A stretch of DNA of 64,000 nucleotides, taken from NCBI GenBank assembly GCA_947579665.1, contig OX388348.1, positions 17,422,001 through 17,486,000 on the forward strand, given 5' to 3'. Each line of letters starts with the position of its first letter. The first letter of the stretch is position 1. This stretch comes from Sympetrum striolatum (lineage: Eukaryota > Arthropoda > Insecta > Odonata > Libellulidae). Shown piece after piece: positions 13,141-24,713 of this stretch. The translations under genes were made by a program, and so were the position numbers. Below the pieces are notes generated by a model. That model worked only from the letters and a program-made list of their open reading frames with translations, made no database searches and was not told the DNA's origin.

Positions 13141-13678
13141 CTAAAATGAAAAAATTGGTTGCGTCCACCGTGAACGAAAAGCAGGAACAGGTACTGAGAG
13201 TCTTTTATAGCGGCTATAACAGGAAATATCAAGGACAAAGAACCTCAGAAGTGATCAGGGTAATGGAAAATAAATGCTCAGATTCAAATATAATGGAATT
13301 GAAGTGCTTTGAAGGACTTTTGTGCAAGATTCTTCATTTTGCTTGGTGATGATGATAATGTAATAGGAAGCGGAATTTATTTTCTGTATTTATATATATC
13401 GTTTCGTAAATTATTGGGCGAAGGTAAAATGAAATGTCATCCCTCTTTTTGGAGAATATATAAGTACAAAGTAAAAGTCTAACGTGAAGGGGCAATATTC
13501 TTAATATGAAGAAGAAAGGAGCAGTATGAAACAAATCCATAAAATAAAGCGTCAATGATGATGGAAGGAAGTTTTAATATGCATTTCTATTCAGCAAAAG
13601 CTAAACAGAAATGGAAAATCGTATTTCTCATAAAACATTCCTTTAAAAGAAGTGCTTTTGACGTGGCTTCATATTTTA

Positions 13679-13735
13679 TTGGTTAAAATACCTTTGTGGA
13701 AAGTGGAAGACTTGGGTTCGAGTCTCACTCATATA
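13679..13735 (+). mobile_element. tRNA-derived SINE head, degenerate
   Basis: The sequence has a B box GGGTTCGAGTCTC at 13713-13725, about 30 bases after an A-box-like ATTGGTTAAAATACC. The intervening ...GGAAAGTGGAAGA... matches the heads at 46503-46562 and, on the minus strand, within 19045-19214. The three are copies of one SINE family. No cloverleaf pairing supports a working tRNA. Confidence 0.55.
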
Positions 13736-14739
13736 GCTATTTTCACTTGTTATGCGAGAACATGTAGAAATTAGTATTATTAGTCTGAAAATAGTATTAT
13801 TCGTACTGGGTAAGGAAATTCCAAGCTTTTTAATGATCATATAAATGTAATGTAGTATTAGGCTATTAAATGCTGTATTGAAAGGGTATGGAACAACCTT
13901 TGATAAATTGTTAGCCAACATAAATACACCGTCTGGACCCGAAGGATTGATATAGTAAAGAGTACACGTTTCCAAAGCTTCTGTGGTTGATGAGTGAATT
14001 TGAAACGAGATCTACGATAATTTTGTTTCGCATTTCGTAAAAAATACAAACGCAAAAGTATTTAGAATATAAGAGTGAGATGTGTTGATAACTGAGTCGA
14101 GAGTAATATGGGTCGATTTTATTCCTTTTAGACATAAATGTATTAGAGAAATAACATTCTGATTGTTATACATTGTTCTATATTTCACCTATACATAGGC
14201 GAAAAGCCATCGGAAATTAATACAATCGAAAATAATTCATATAAATTAGATTATCAACGAAATTAGTGTAGCCCTAAAATTGTAGAACGATTTGAATTTC
14301 GCTGAAACAACGGTCTTTCGGGAAAAATAATAAAGGAAACTCTTCGATTCTGCACGCATATAACCATTCAGTACCTTTCATTGCATATAAAAGGATAACA
14401 GGTTTCGAAATGGGAACTCATAAAGTAAGATCCGCAAATGAAAAGAAATTAAGTCTTCACATCTCGGTACGACCGTATTATTCTTTTCTTCTCCGAAGCT
14501 TATATTACGCAAATTTAAAACCATAATGGAAATAGGTAGTTCTGTTGGAACGAGTGCTTATTGTAAAAAGAAAACCAAGAGATACTTAAAATCGCAAGAG
14601 ACGATATCTGACCCCTCTCTGTTTCCTCACGGGTCGTATTCATCCGAAGGAAAGAAATTATTTTGGCCTGAGGCTCGAGGAAAAATCAATATCCCCTTCC
14701 TTGTGACGTTCCGAAGATATAAACGAAATAATTAAAAAA

Positions 14740-15060
14740 TCGATGGGACGGTATCGGCGATTCCAATCCAATACTCCCACGTCGAATGGGCCGAAATGGC
14801 CTCAGTCGCATGGCTTTGCTCACATTTGTACAGAAGACCCGTTGCTCTTTTTATTTCGTGCCGTTTCCCATCGTCTCTTCCTTCCTCACTAATTGAAATG
14901 GCCTCTAAAATTCCTCCTTTTCTCAAACACGAACGGAAAACCCACTTCAAATTAAGTTCTTCTCAAACTTTGTTACCCTTAATTAGCGCCAAAGTTCCCC
15001 GTGTTTTCGTGAATGGAAAGAAGCCCCGGGGGAAACTTGTTCTCGTTCTCTGAAGGTAAG
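14740..15060. other. GC-elevated patch
   Basis: A patch of about 300 bases richer in G and C than its flanks. Two overlapping open frames (14796-15053 plus, 14732-14950 minus) use the same bases, and neither translation is recognisable. I do not call a gene. Confidence 0.4.
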
Positions 15061-15366
15061 AAAAAATTAGAAGGATACACCTTACTTGTTAGGCGAAAAG
15101 TTTTGAGAGAAATGGCTATGGGAAGGTGACAATGAGAATTTTTTCTCTAAGAGGCGCGTGTTGTTTGGTAATTAAGTTTAGGCATTTTACTATGGTTTCA
15201 AAGTTGCCAGGATGTTGAGTGCTCGTGCTGAATAGATGTAGGTAAAACTGCGAGTCATTAGCACCGTCAATGTACTCTTTAATGCTACTTCGTTAGAACC
15301 CACCTTCAAACATATTCGTAGTTTTGAATATCCTACTGCACTCATAAAAGGTATGCATGGGTTAAA

Positions 15367-15415
15367 ATTATCACACTCCAAATAATAATAATAATATTAT
15401 CACACTCCAAATAAT
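15367..15415. repeat. 29-bp direct duplication around (AAT)n
   Basis: The 20-base phrase ATTATCACACTCCAAATAAT occurs at 15367-15386 and again at 15396-15415, separated by AATAATAAT. It looks like a local replication-slippage duplication with a short trinucleotide run at the joint. Confidence 0.85.
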
Positions 15416-15979
15416 TCACCCATCTGAAAACGGTTTCTCTAACATTGTATATATTATGCAAAGCCATGCTTGATCTTAATCTCCAGAAGGGGTTATTTGC
15501 TTAGCTTATAGTTAATCAAACTTTTATTTGGACAATATTGAGACTAATTAGTTCCGTAATACGTTTGATCTTAAATTGAATCCGTTAGGTATATGAAATA
15601 AGACCATGAAATTAAGTTAACAAAGTCAAAGATAAACTAAGATATATCTTACAACTGTCCAGTAAGACCAAAGTTGGTCTGAAAAAGTCGCAGTTATGAT
15701 TATTTTAATTTTCGTTTCTTACACAATTTCCCAAAAATCTCGAAGTTGCCAAATTTCCCATTAAATAGTCAGTGTAAAACGTTGTCTGTTAACGCACGAT
15801 ACTTAAATTCTTATTACAGTTTGATGATACTGTCGTATAAAGTCGTAGCTAGGGTTATTTCTTATATTATAACTTAGACCATTTCCCAAGTAATTCTAAT
15901 TCGCCGACTGATTCTTTTATGATTATTAATGTACAGCTTTGTTGTTGGTTGAATATATACTTGAAGGTTATTATCACAG

Positions 15980-16230
15980 TTAAACGATGCTATTAAATTC
16001 CTTCTTTTCTCCTTACCTCCTCCTCGATTCTCCCTCCCATCATCATCCTCTCGTCCCATTCAAAGTCCCCTTAACACTCGAGGATGAAGCGATAGCATCA
16101 ATCTTACGCTATCTCCCCGCACCTCCGTCCCCCTTCGATACCCCAATGACCTTCCAGGATCTCCCTTCAACCCCTAACCCCGTCCAGGGCACGCTCCCAC
16201 GGGACCCCTGAAAAGGGTATATCGATGACA
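15980..16230. other. Pyrimidine-rich (C/T) tract
   Basis: The plus strand is dominated by C and T for about 230 bases. This opens a Pro/Leu/Ser-rich frame (15987-16211) that is best explained by composition. No protein family is recognisable. Confidence 0.5.
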
Positions 16231-17169
16231 GCTCCTCTCGCGGTGATGATGCGAAGTTGCCGAGTGGTGAAAAGCCCCCGAGATGCGGCATAAATTAGAG
16301 AAAGTTAGTTTGGAAAGAGAGACGAATACGGATGAGGAGGCATTTAGCATGACCGGGGAGGTTTTAGGGTATTAAGTTGGAGATAAATAATAGAAAAAAT
16401 AGAACGGGTCGGATTCCTCCGGTTAAATGGGTCGAGAGGTAAGGTGAGGAGTCTGGTGGGAAAAACGTGGAGGAATGAGATGGTGGTTAGGCTTCTAGGG
16501 TTAAAGGGTTTTCAAGGAAGCGTGGGAATTACGAGATGGTATCAGGTCCTTTGGCGTATCGGACTGTATGATCCAGAGATGTATGATGCAGAGACATGGT
16601 CAGTGAAAAGAAATTTCCTCTATCCCATAAATAATTTTACTCATTTTGCTTTCGCTTTTCCTTTCAACGCAGAAGATACTTTCTCTGTCTTTGAACATAA
16701 TAATTCTCATCTCTTTTTCCTACATAGAGTTACCTTAATTACTATATTTTATGCAATCTTGACTACTTTATACTATATGTATTGTATCGATATTGTTTTC
16801 ATATTACATGTTTTGCCGTTTTGCCTTTTCTTTTCATATTACATATTTATCTGGCTTTTATTATACCGTAAGGATGCAAATTTATGTATTTTTTTCTTTT
16901 TCATATTTATTTTTTTGGTGTTATTATGTATATTGGTAATATTTATTTAAATGCTAACCGACTACACCTATTGGTATATCGCATGTATTATGTATCAATT
17001 GATAGTGTATTTATATATTTTGTCATGTTTTCTTCAACTTTTAGCTATCATTATCGGTAGGTTTGCCCCCCTTTCTACTTGGGTGTTTTCCTGAAGTAGA
17101 TATTTATTTACCTCTTAGGTTTTTTACGTCCACAATTATTCTCATTTTTTATACTATGACTTTAATTTA

Positions 17170-17262
17170 ATTTTTGTATAATTTATGGCGATGGTTTGGA
17201 TGGTAGAAGAGACTTTTAGCATCAATGAAGCCCGAATAAAGTCGAATTATTATTATTATATG
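17170..17262 (+). mobile_element. Probable LINE 3' end with (TTA)n tail
   Basis: The text ...GGTAGAAGAGACTTTTAGC ... GCCCGAATAAAGTCGAA followed by (TTA)n resembles the 3' untranslated ends of insect Jockey/CR1-type LINEs, which close with short simple-sequence repeats instead of poly(A). The T-rich DNA upstream (about 16620-17100) may be the rest of a 3' UTR. Its 168-codon open frame at 16444-16950 is T-rich and hydrophobic, and probably accidental. No ORF2 protein motif is visible, so the call rests on the tail only. Confidence 0.4.
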
Positions 17263-17270
17263 TTACAGTA

Positions 17271-17298
17271 AGTAGTAGTAGTAGTAGTAGTAGTAGTA
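17271..17298. repeat. (AGT)n microsatellite
   Basis: About nine consecutive AGT units follow the (TTA)n tail. The phrase GTTACAGTAAGTA occurs immediately before the array and again near 17337, so a segment of roughly 70 bases may itself be duplicated. Confidence 0.85.
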
Positions 17299-18815
17299 TT
17301 AAAAGTGCTTCGACAGCTGAGGTCATTTCGCACATTGTTACAGTAAGTATTTGAGATCTTAAGCTGTTGCAATTATTTTGGCTATCTCTCTCATCGGTAA
17401 ATCTGTCAAAAAATGCGTGATTTTAGGATCTTATGGTGCCAGAAATATTTTCTATACATGCCTTAGTCAAATGAAAATTTGTTTTTCTCCATTTTTTGGA
17501 ACTGCTGAATTTCACTTCATTCAGTGTGATATTGAAGCATCTTGGGGATTTAATCGCACAGCGTTTTCAATTTTTAGTTTTTGCCGTGACGATGAAGGAA
17601 TTTAGTAGCAAAACTATTTATGCAAAATATATGAGAGACATACTTGTTGGATATAAAGTAATATATATATTGTACCTTCTTACGATTAAATAATATATAT
17701 GAACTAAGGTTGTAATATTTGTATTTTTTCTCTCCATTACTTAAAATATTTTTAAACAAGTAGTTATAGAAATTCGTTTCGCAGGTACTGATTTTAGCCC
17801 TGAAATTTTAAACCCGGTAATTGGAGAAGTTAGAGGAAAACAAGCTTTCAGTTCTGAATACAGTTTCTACCCATCACAGTATTCCGAGAATTATTACCCA
17901 CTGCATGATGTATATGATATAGTTTCGGGACACATCCCACTACCGTGGAGATATTTTGACTTGATAGATACTCCGTCAGCTGATGTAGCATCGCGTATCC
18001 TATCATAACCCCATCCGTCGTTGGGCTGACCGATGTCTCGCCCGTGGCTCATTAAGCTCACGCCTTAGTACAGTGTATGTGTAGGAGCCGCAGGAATCTA
18101 AGCCGCGGAACCCAACTGCGAGAGTGATAGATAGTGACTGTCCCAGTGTCAAGGCAAGTTGTCGTCCGATCTTCAGCAGATTGCGCTCAAGTTGCGATAA
18201 ATAGCCACCATGAAGCGCAGTTGCGACCGAGGATGACGGGAAGTTTTAAGAAGTTCCCTGGCGAGAAAAGCAGAAAGTTCTGTAGTGGTGATGTAGCGTG
18301 GAACATCGCTTATTTAACACGCATACCAGTAAAATGATACCGGAGCACTGCATTAAAGCGGTTTTTATTGTTTTTCGATAATTCTATTGGTAGTTTTAAT
18401 TATGTTAAAGCGTACGGCTTTTCGAATACCTTTCTGGATGCTAAGTAATCTGAAATCTTTATATCGAGGCCATAAATATTTTTACAAAAATTAATATTAT
18501 CCGTGAATCTTCAGGCACAATATTCCTTCATACATTATGTTGGTAAATGCTGTTATTCTATTTTTAAATTGCCCTGAATGGCTTCCTCCTTGGAGTTGAG
18601 AGGGATATTTCAAAATAAATCATTATTGCTGCCAAGTTTGATTTATTATATTTTACCCTCTCTCGTTGATGTTTTTCTCCCCCTTCATTTCTAACTTCTG
18701 TCATGTTGCATGTACATTTGAGCCAAAGTACATACATTCTGCGTTTACATCTTTCAGAGATATATATAAATAGTTCTACGCAGGTTCTCATGCACCCATT
18801 ATTGTAGGTATCACT

Positions 18816-19850
18816 AAAAAATCTGATGTGGCCAACATATAACTTTCTCCATATTTATTGAAAACAGAACCCTATGCCGGTATTATATAAATAACTCCAA
18901 AACGATGAGAGTTACTGAAAAATTTTTCAGACCAAATTTGTTGTAAAGTACATTATCTATAACTTTTTTTTAAATTTAATAAACCTACATTGCATTCTAA
19001 CTGAGATATGTATGGAAAACTTCCATTTCTGAATAAATAACAACGGAAAGGGTAAAGATTAAATTGCACATAAGGGCGTGCACCTAGGAAAAATCCCAAG
19101 GAAAAACGGACTTGAAAAAAGTCTGACTGGGCCGGCAATCGAGCCCGAGATCTTCCTCTATCCGGGAGTCTGCCTTAACCAGTCATACTTTTTTCAAGTC
19201 CGTTTTTCCTTGGGATAAATAATAACTTCCGGTGTATCATTGTTCAAGAATAACTCCTAAACAATCAATGTTACGAAAATATGTATTGAACAAAAGTTGT
19301 AGTTATGTACATTATCTATAACTTTTGTATGTAGTTGTATATAACTACATTGAATTCGGACAGATATATCTATGAAAAACTTTAATTTCTGGATAAACAA
19401 CACCTTCCGGTTAACCATTATTGAAGAATAACTCCTAAACAATCAGTGTTAAGAAAAAATATTTCAAACCAAAGTAATAGTATTGTACATTATCTATAAA
19501 CTTTATTTGGAATTGTATAAACCTACATTGCATTCTGAAAGAGATATTTAAGGAGTAAAATTTTGTTCCGGTTAAACCGCAACTTTTGGTTAAGCGATAT
19601 TCATAAAAAACTAATCAACTCTTGGCATTAATAGGAAAATAATAAATTTGAATTTTGTAAATTATCAGATAATTACTTTTTAAGATTAAAAGGCCCACAA
19701 AGTTTTTACCACCGACAGACACACACACACGTTCGGGAAAATAGCGAAAACGAACTCAATGGGCCCCAAAACATCTATTTCCGTTGAAATCTGGAGGTCG
19801 ATTTTTTTGCGAATATAACAGTTTCTCTATACTACGTATAGGGAGAAAGT
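18816..19850 (-). mobile_element. Unclassified repeat element, left (minus) copy of a head-to-head pair
   Basis: Read on the minus strand it starts ACTTTCTCCCTATACG (19850 inward). It runs through a segment with TTTCAACGGAAATAGATG and a short (GT)n, then through about 178-bp internal subrepeats carrying TTAACCGGAAG. It ends GGAGAAAGTTATATG ... CAGATTTTTT near 18816. The same order of landmarks occurs on the plus strand at 20345-22156. Subrepeat anchors (TAACTCC) lie near 18892, 19251 and 19429; the first gap is widened by the SINE insertion at 19045-19214. No protein is encoded. The type is unknown to me. ACTTTCTCC near one end and GGAGAAAGT near the other give a weak terminal inverted repeat. 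Confidence 0.65.
19045..19214 (-). mobile_element. SINE inserted into the repeat, 12-bp TSD, tRNA-like head in a hairpin
   Basis: The insertion is bounded by ATAAATAACAAC (19033-19044) and ATAAATAATAAC (19215-19226), a 12-base duplication with one mismatch. It interrupts a subrepeat that is continuous in the neighbouring copy. On the minus strand a tRNA-like head contains GACTGGTTAAGGCA (A-box region) and CGGGCTCGATTGCCGG (B-box region). The head is embedded in a near-perfect hairpin: arms 19093-19130 and 19179-19216, 38 bases each with one mismatch, and a 48-base loop. The last two bases of the right arm overlap the duplication. The head resembles those at 13679 and 46503. A long duplication and a Pol III promoter are the marks of a retroposed SINE. 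Confidence 0.75.
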
Positions 19851-19879
19851 AAAAATTATTGAAAGAATAAATTAACTAG

Positions 19880-20115
19880 GTCTATATTCCACAAAGCATA
19901 AAATACACGATCTTTTTCAACGCATAAGCGTCATCATCTGGTGTGAGAGAATATAGGAAGCACAGGGTATATATTGAGATGTTCAAGGTTAACAGGTGGG
20001 GAAGAAAGAAGGGAGTTTTACAGTTGTTATATTATATGCTATATTCTCTCACACCAGATGATATCTCTTATGCGTTGAAACCAGGTTTGCGTTTTATGCT
20101 TTGCGGAATATAGAC
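19880..20115. repeat. Foldback element at the head-to-head junction
   Basis: Imperfect inverted arms of about 76 bases lie at 19880-19955 and 20041-20115, with an 85-base spacer. Landmarks are GTCTATATTCC, CAAAGCATAAAA, CAACGCATAAG and CTGGTGTGAGAGAATATA in the left arm, mirrored in the right. Weaker pairing may extend to about 19867 and 20138. It lies exactly between the two inverted copies of the larger repeat. Confidence 0.75.
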
Positions 20116-20470
20116 TTAACTATTCGTTCATTAATTTATTTTGGAATTCCATGAAGTGGAGGCCGAGCTGATTAAATGTATTTAGGTATCTCTGTTTTTC
20201 TTGAGATTCATACAGGATTTTGTGAACTACAAATGTTCTATGTTTCCCAAATACTAACTGTTAATATTTTTACGATTAATTTTGAACGAATAAATTTGTA
20301 TTGAAAAAGAATATATATCTTATACTTAAAAAATTGATTTATTCATTCTTACTTTCTGCATATGCGTAAAGAGAAGGAATTGTTTTCATGAAAAATATCG
20401 ACTTCGAGATTTCAACTGAAACGCATGTTTTGGGGTCTCTAGAACACGTTTTGACCATTTTCGGAATCAT

Positions 20471-20521
20471 GTCTGTGTGTATGTGTGTATGTGTGTGTGT
20501 GTGTGTCTGTATGTGTGTGTG
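20471..20521. repeat. (TG)n microsatellite
   Basis: An imperfect TG tract interrupted by TA and TC. A shorter (GT)n lies at the homologous place in the inverted copy (near 19722-19733), so the tract is an inherited part of the repeat element, not an independent microsatellite. Confidence 0.9.
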
Positions 20522-21017
20522 TGCTAGTGGGCGCTCTAACGTAAAAACTATTAGCCGTATCAATAACAAACTTTAAATATAGCATTGTGGTAGATGCTGT
20601 CAGAGTTGATTAGTTTTTGAGGTAGATCGATTAACCGGAAGTTGAGCTTCATTCTTCGAAGCAAATTTCCGTTTTTGCAAAATATCTCCATGAATATGAT
20701 ATTTAGGTATATACGATTATTTATAAAAGTCTTAGAAAATGTAATTTACAAGAAATTTTCTATGAGTATATTTTTTATCACTAATTGTTTAGTAATTATT
20801 CTTGATATACCGATAAACCGGAAGTTGCTGAATATCTACTTTGTGGGCGCTCTAACTTGAAAATTATTTGTCGTATCAGCACCAAATTTCATACATAGCA
20901 CATTGATTGGTGTCGTTAAGGTTGATTAGGTTTTGGAGTGAATCAGTTAACCGGAAGTCGAGCTTTATTTTTCGAATCTTGTTTCCGTATAGCAAAATTC
21001 CTCCATTAATCTAATAT

Positions 21018-21241
21018 ACATATTAGAATAAACTCCAAAACCAATCAAAAAACTTGCAAAGTGGCTATACGTATTTTGACTGCCTCGAAGTAATCGTCAG
21101 GGCATTTCATTGTCGACCTTAGCCTGACGATGACTTCGTGGAAGTCGAAATACGTGTAGCCACTTTGCAAGTTTTTTGATGGTTTTTGGAGTTTATTCTA
21201 TTATATATAACATAACCATCAGCAGCCGCATAGCTTTATTT
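21018..21241. mobile_element. Foldback insertion with 14-bp TSD, retroposon-like
   Basis: A 224-base segment is bounded by CATTAATCTAATAT (21004-21017) and CATTAATCTGATAT (21242-21255), 13 of 14 bases identical. Removing it restores sequence collinear with the tandem neighbour. The body is a foldback with about 78-base arms (21024-21101 and 21123-21200, roughly 90% matched). A tail of about 40 bases follows. The right arm carries CCTGACGATGACTTCGTGG followed by AAGTCGAAATACGTG, a CTGANGA / hairpin / GAAA arrangement like a hammerhead core. A long duplication argues for target-primed insertion (LINE, SINE or Penelope-type), not for a cut-and-paste MITE. Confidence 0.65.
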
Positions 21242-22159
21242 CATTAATCTGATATTCAGGTATATACAGTTATCTACAAAAGTTACAAAAAATGTATTTT
21301 TTTATAAGTTTTATTTGAAAGAATTATCGATATCAACTAACGTTTAGACGTCATATCATAATTAACCAATTTTCTGTTTTTTTGCGACATATTTACGTTA
21401 AAATGTCGTTTTCATTTATACCATTTCATAATAATGTTATATTCAACATGGTTGCTATATTTCTTCAAAGTTTTAATCGGAAGTTAATTTGGAATTCAAA
21501 ACACGCTTATTTCAAAATAATTATTCAGTTATAATGGTTTCTTGCAGTTCTTGATTACTCTTCACAATGACTATAAAGTTCGTTACTATAGGTTTGTTTA
21601 CATGGTAATCAATGCAATGCAATGCGTCTATCGTTCAGTCTCTTGCTATAGATTAAGCTCTGACTGATTGAAAATAATAATTAAATGGTTTTCTACTTTG
21701 TTTTTTTACTCTATTTGTTGTCTTTATTGGCTATCTTTTATGCATATTAATAATTTTCGTCATTCACTGTTACTATTTAACTTTCCACTATTGAAATATG
21801 TAGTCTTTATTTTTGTTAATAGTTTGTGTCGGTCGTGTGTTATTTTGCTCTTCGTTCGTATTTTCATTTCGTTTCCATCGGCCATTATATTGAGTTGGAT
21901 ATATAATCAGTTTAGTGATTCATCCTATAGTAGTGCTTGTAGTAGACTCTAAAGGCCAATTTGACCGTGTTTCATCAAACATGTCCCAAAAAACATTATT
22001 TATAATGTTTGTGACGTAAAAGCTAATATTATATAAATTCATCACTTATATATCTTCCAAGGTTTGATTGCATATAGCGTTCCAAATTACTTTCGTAGAT
22101 AAATATCTACATTTTATATATGGAGAAAGTCATGTGCTGGCCACATTAGATTTTTTCTC

Positions 22160-22730
22160 TAGATCTTGAAGATTAATATGCACAATGCGTATGAGATTTT
22201 TCTAAGTTATAAGAAATCATTTTTAAACCATAACCTTAGAAGAATATGACAAGTACATATCAAGTTCCGAGACAGGAAATCTTTTTCGCTTATAGGCCAC
22301 ATGTACGTTTTCACCACTTAAGGAAATCTCGGAAAAATAAACATTAATTCCAAACTCGCGTTTTCTCGTACTTATAATTCAAACCACAACTCATTTCAAT
22401 GTAAATTGTTCGAAAGAAACTGGAAGTAATCTCTAATTAAACACAGGTAGATGCTCCATCTTAATTTCACCTAGCATGATACACAAACCAAGGAAAACAA
22501 ACTGTAACTAAACCCAGGATAGAACCTAGGAAATCAATGCGTCTCTTTGTTCCAGAAAGCGAAAAAAAGCCCGAAATGGGCTACTGTAAAGGGCAAATAA
22601 AGTAGGTAGCTCTCAGTTGACCCAATATCTATATCAAAGATAAAACATCACTCCCAGCAGAGAAAGAGGCAATTTTCACCGCCGAAATAAGCCGATATTT
22701 CTCAAACAACATTGGCTTTGACCGTGATTT
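22160..22730. other. AT-rich DNA, possible SINE trace
   Basis: No gene seen. On the minus strand near 22510-22530 the phrase CCTAGGTTCTATCCTGGG resembles a B box, but no A box or shared tail supports it. Confidence 0.4.
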
Positions 22731-23060
22731 TATTTGATCACGCAGAGAGAGGCTTGATAGGCGAGCGTTAGCTTTGACTTTCCGGTCAACTTAGTTAGTT
22801 CTCGGCAGAGTGCGCTGCAACCGACGTTGGTTACGCCACCTAGAGTGGACAAACAGGTGACAGGCTTCCGCAAAGACTTAGCCGAACAAAAAGTATTCTT
22901 CTCTTCACTTCTCCGATTTCCATCCAACTTGTGAGATTGGTTTCCAAAGGAAACAAAAGGCTTCTTAAAAGAGTGGGCTCGTGAGGGGAACTTGATTCAT
23001 GTATTTTCAAACGCTGTGATGGCGTGAAAGAGGGTTCTCCCGCAACGAAGACAATGGATG
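22730..23060. other. GC-elevated patch
   Basis: A patch of about 300 bases richer in G, C and CpG. It has one unrecognised 65-codon open frame on the minus strand (22730-22927) and no repeat boundary. Confidence 0.4.
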
Positions 23061-23929
23061 AGGTATTAAGTAGGTTATTCTTTTTGGCATAAAAATACGA
23101 GCAAAAGGTAAAAGCGCAAACGCTCCCTACTTTAAGGTCACACGCGGGAGTTTAATTTAGTTGAGAGATAAGCTGGAATAGTCAACGATGTGTGGCTTTG
23201 TTCAATCATAAATTCTAATTTGTGTAGAAGAGTATGACATAAAATTTAACTTTACGTACATGGTTGGTAATTTCTTTACCATTCGCTAGAATGTTATCTC
23301 CAGTACTACGTTGCTTGATATTCTACAATTCCAATTTACTTTATTATTGTACGCTAATGCTCCCTTAGTTGGGACGAAATTATATGCTTGTTAGTAGGCA
23401 TATTTTTATTTTTCATTTTTATACATACTATACAAATTTCATTTTTTAATTTTACAATTTTCAATTTAAATATCCCTCATTTCAAACATTATAGGACCCT
23501 CCCTCAGAAATATTTTGAATAAGAATTTATATAATATGCAATAAATGTTCTTATTTACGTTTAACATTGAATGGGTTATTCATATCATTGTCACTGAATA
23601 GCGTAAGCCATCGTAAAATAATATGCAAATTATTTTATGTAATACTTGATTGTCAATTTTCAAATTATAATATAATAAGTTGATAATATTGTTATATTTT
23701 CTACTCTAGTTATTTGAATTTTATTTTTATATTCTACTAAATATTGAGCTATGATACACTTATATGAATATACGTTTCGTATGAAGGTAGAATGATTAAT
23801 AAAAGTTCAAAATCTTCAAATACGAGATAACCAGATTCTTAGCCAATCTAAAACTATGTTCGTCATCATCTATAATCGGCAACAAATTTGTGAAAAGATT
23901 TTTCTCTGTCAATCACTTCAGAAAAGAAA

Positions 23930-24360
23930 CGCTCAATTAAGTTTTCGATTTAGACGCTGGAAGAACAGAGGATGGTGGATATAGAAAGAGAGACGTTGGG
24001 GGTCAAATAGCCCAAGCGTAGTAATCATTTCCCCATCTCCATCCGCAAATATTTCCCCAACGGCCAACCGAATTCTTAATCGAGGATTCGCTCCTCCTGA
24101 AATAATGTACAAGCGCCGCTGCTTAAGTCTTTGACACTCTCTTTGTGGTTTTGCTAGTTAAAATTCCCGATAGCGCTTACGCCTTATTTGGCCTGGATCA
24201 CAAACCGATAATTGGAATCGGGCTCCCACCAATGGGGAGGCTCCGTTAGCAGCCGTTCGAGGCCTATCCGCTAATTAATCGATACTTTTTTTCGTACTAA
24301 ACAAATTAATTTTTTCTTTGCCGATTTGGCAGACGAAATCGGAGTCCCCGGGGATGCCAC
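23930..24360. other. GC-elevated patch
   Basis: About 400 bases with higher G, C and CpG content, including a run near 24180-24280 with several TAAT motifs. No open frame of note crosses it. It may be an exon, a regulatory element or merely a compositional island; the sequence alone does not decide. Confidence 0.4.
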
Positions 24361-24713
24361 TAAGATAAAGATATACAGAATGAAACTGAAGAGCTTGCGG
24401 TTTTTGCGAAAAGTCTCAATTATTCTTAGTATATCTTCCCAATATTTTTCATGAATAAATTCGCGTATCTACATAAAATTGTCCACATTCGGCTGAATTG
24501 GGACTTGAAAGTCCAATCATCTTTTTCACCCCATATGTATACTAAATTATAATTATTCATGCATTGAAATAAATCTAAAATAGGAAATGAAATAGATTAC
24601 AGTTAAAGTAAAAAATAGCGAAAAATAAATGAGAACACATATGGCTACACCTGTTGTTATGAAGTTTCGTTAATAGTAGACAAATACATGGAAAGCCTTC
24701 ATGGCGATTAAGC

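Larger units (their letters stand above)
20345..22156 (+). mobile_element. Unclassified repeat element, right (plus) copy of a head-to-head pair
   Basis: Same landmark order as the minus-strand copy at 18816-19850: ACTTTCTGCATATGCG near 20351, GAGATTTCAACTGAAACG, a (TG)n tract at 20471-20521, GGGCGCTCTAAC, GAGTTGATTAG and TTAACCGGAAG. It ends GGAGAAAGTCATGTG ... TTAGATTTTTT at 22122-22156. The block from GGGCGCTCTAAC to TTTTTCGAA occurs twice (about 20528-20660 and 20844-20977, period about 316). It is interrupted by a foldback insertion at 21018-21241. No coding capacity is visible. The region 21400-22110 has no obvious counterpart in the left copy. Confidence 0.65.

Noticed and set aside
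16444..16950. 168-codon open frame ending in a hydrophobic stretch
   Set aside because: The apparent membrane-like tail comes from T-rich DNA that probably belongs to a LINE 3' region. There is no recognisable domain.
17271..17298. Repeat array considered as a CRISPR or regulated repeat
   Set aside because: A simple trinucleotide microsatellite without spacers, in a eukaryotic context.
20339..20576. Cys/Val-rich and Thr/His-rich open frames on both strands
   Set aside because: They are translations of the (TG)n tract inside a repeat element.
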